In this document: in pieces, positions 5,927 through 6,632 of the stretch
How the letters are laid out: the number at the start of each line of letters is the position of its first letter
Numbering within the stretch: position 1 is the first letter of the stretch
NCBI GenBank assembly: GCA_002362735.1
Contig: DEUU01000185.1
Coordinates: 1 to 6,632 of the forward strand
Length of the DNA: 6,632 nucleotides
Reading direction: 5' to 3'
From: Dehalococcoidia bacterium UBA3254
GTDB taxonomy: Bacteria > Chloroflexota > Dehalococcoidia > Dehalococcoidales > UBA3254
Notes under the pieces: generated by a model
Told to the model about the DNA's origin: nothing
The model's input: the letters and a program-made list of their open reading frames with translations, nothing else
Databases searched by the model: none
Made by a program: the position numbers and the translations under genes

Positions 5927-6632
5927 TTAACTATATTTTATCCGGGGATCGAGCCATCCATAAGAAATATCGACGATCAGGTTGGCTAACACAATCATAA
6001 TTGTGAATACTAAAACACAAGACTGTACTACAGCATAATCCTTGTTGAATATGCTGCTGACGGTTAAGAAGCCAATACCGGGGATCGAAAACACTGTCTC
6101 GACGATAACTGACCCGCCCATGATAATGCTGAACTCCAAGCCGAGAACCGTAATTACCGGAATAAGGCTATTTTTCAGAGCGTGTTTCAAGATAATAAAT
6201 CGTTCTTGTAAACCTTTCGACCAGGCTGTGCGAATATAGTCCTGGCGGACGACTTCCAGCATGCTGGAACGCATCTGCCTGGCAACACCGGCAATCGCCG
6301 GTACGGAGAGACAAATTACGGGCATAATAACCTGTTTGACTGCCATCCCAAAGTCTGCCGGAGGGGATGTATAGATAATCGGCAGCCAGCCCGTCTTGAC
6401 GCCAAACAACCATATCATCAATATTCCCAGCCAGAAGATAGGTAAGGTTATCCCAATGTAAGTTAATGGCGTAATTACATTGTCCAGCCATTTACCCCGT
6501 CTTATCGCCGCCAGGAGCCCCGCCAAAATGCCTAGGATGCTGCTGACACAGAATGATATCATCCCCAGAGTAAGGGTAATCGGATATCGAATCTTAAAAA
6601 GAGTGAGTACTTTCGAGTTAAGAAACAATGAA
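5927..6632 (-). CDS. dppB: Peptide/nickel-type ABC transporter permease, DppB/OppB family, N terminus beyond window
   Basis: The 234 visible residues are the C-terminal three quarters of a DppB-like permease (family length about 305-335). The frame stays open to the window edge: a Ser codon (6629-6631) precedes the TTG at 6628, and the SLF...RYPITLTLG stretch matches the middle of the family, so TTG 6628 is not the start. The missing part would hold the first membrane helix and most of the first periplasmic region. RRGKWLDN, the RQMRSSMLEVVRQDYIRTA stretch, the EAA-type loop (WSKGLQERFIILKHALKNS), ETVFSIPGIG and the DPRIKYS end are all typical. It forms the membrane channel together with the DppC-like protein encoded next, and the pair is probably translated from one message. 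Confidence 0.93.
   Translation of the reverse strand, partial: SLFLNSKVLTLFKIRYPITLTLGMISFCVSSILGILAGLLAAIRRGKWLDNVITPLTYIGITLPIFWLGILMIWLFGVKTGWLPIIYTSPPADFGMAVKQVIMPVICLSVPAIAGVARQMRSSMLEVVRQDYIRTAWSKGLQERFIILKHALKNSLIPVITVLGLEFSIIMGGSVIVETVFSIPGIGFLTVSSIFNKDYAVVQSCVLVFTIMIVLANLIVDISYGWLDPRIKYS

Noticed and set aside
6168..6491. Open frame of 107 codons on the - strand
   Set aside because: Out-of-frame shadow within the DppB-like gene, whose conserved motifs are in the other frame.

Overview
The window shows two convergent gene blocks from a bacterium of moderate GC content. There is no rRNA, tRNA, transposase or CRISPR array. The organism cannot be fixed from this sequence. The ABC permease style and the unusual paired small proteins would suit an anaerobic Chloroflexota or Firmicutes-type genome, but that is a low-confidence guess.

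Left block (+ strand, about 1-3189) looks like the end of a cell-surface polysaccharide operon. It holds the C-terminal part of an MBOAT O-acyltransferase (AlgI-like), a membrane-anchored SGNH-hydrolase-like protein that overlaps it, and a multi-spanning GT39/RgtA-type glycosyltransferase 17 bp further on. MBOAT and SGNH proteins often act as a pair: the first moves an acyl group across the membrane and the second puts it on, or takes it off, a glycan outside. A lipid-linked-sugar glycosyltransferase fits beside them. The MBOAT reading frame is interrupted by a stop at 13-15, and the bases before it look like the same family in another frame, so a frameshift is possible.

Right block (- strand, 6632 down to 3215) begins with two peptide/nickel-type ABC permeases, DppB-like (cut by the window edge) then DppC-like, 12 bp apart. 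After 240 bp without a gene come two tandem paralogous proteins of unknown function (257 and 216 aa). They share a conserved N-terminal domain that resembles the uncharacterised TIGR04076 family, three aligned cysteines, and a C-terminal part that looks like a winged helix in the longer copy. A good promoter lies before the longer paralog, with an inverted repeat over it. A strong 12-bp hairpin lies between the paralogs. This pair is the least explained part of the window.

The two blocks end 25 bp apart (3190-3214) with no clear terminator between them. The 240-bp region 4778-5017 holds a probable weak terminator for dppC, two short palindromes, and the promoter and inverted repeat of the longer paralog. 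There is no gene-free stretch above 300 bp.
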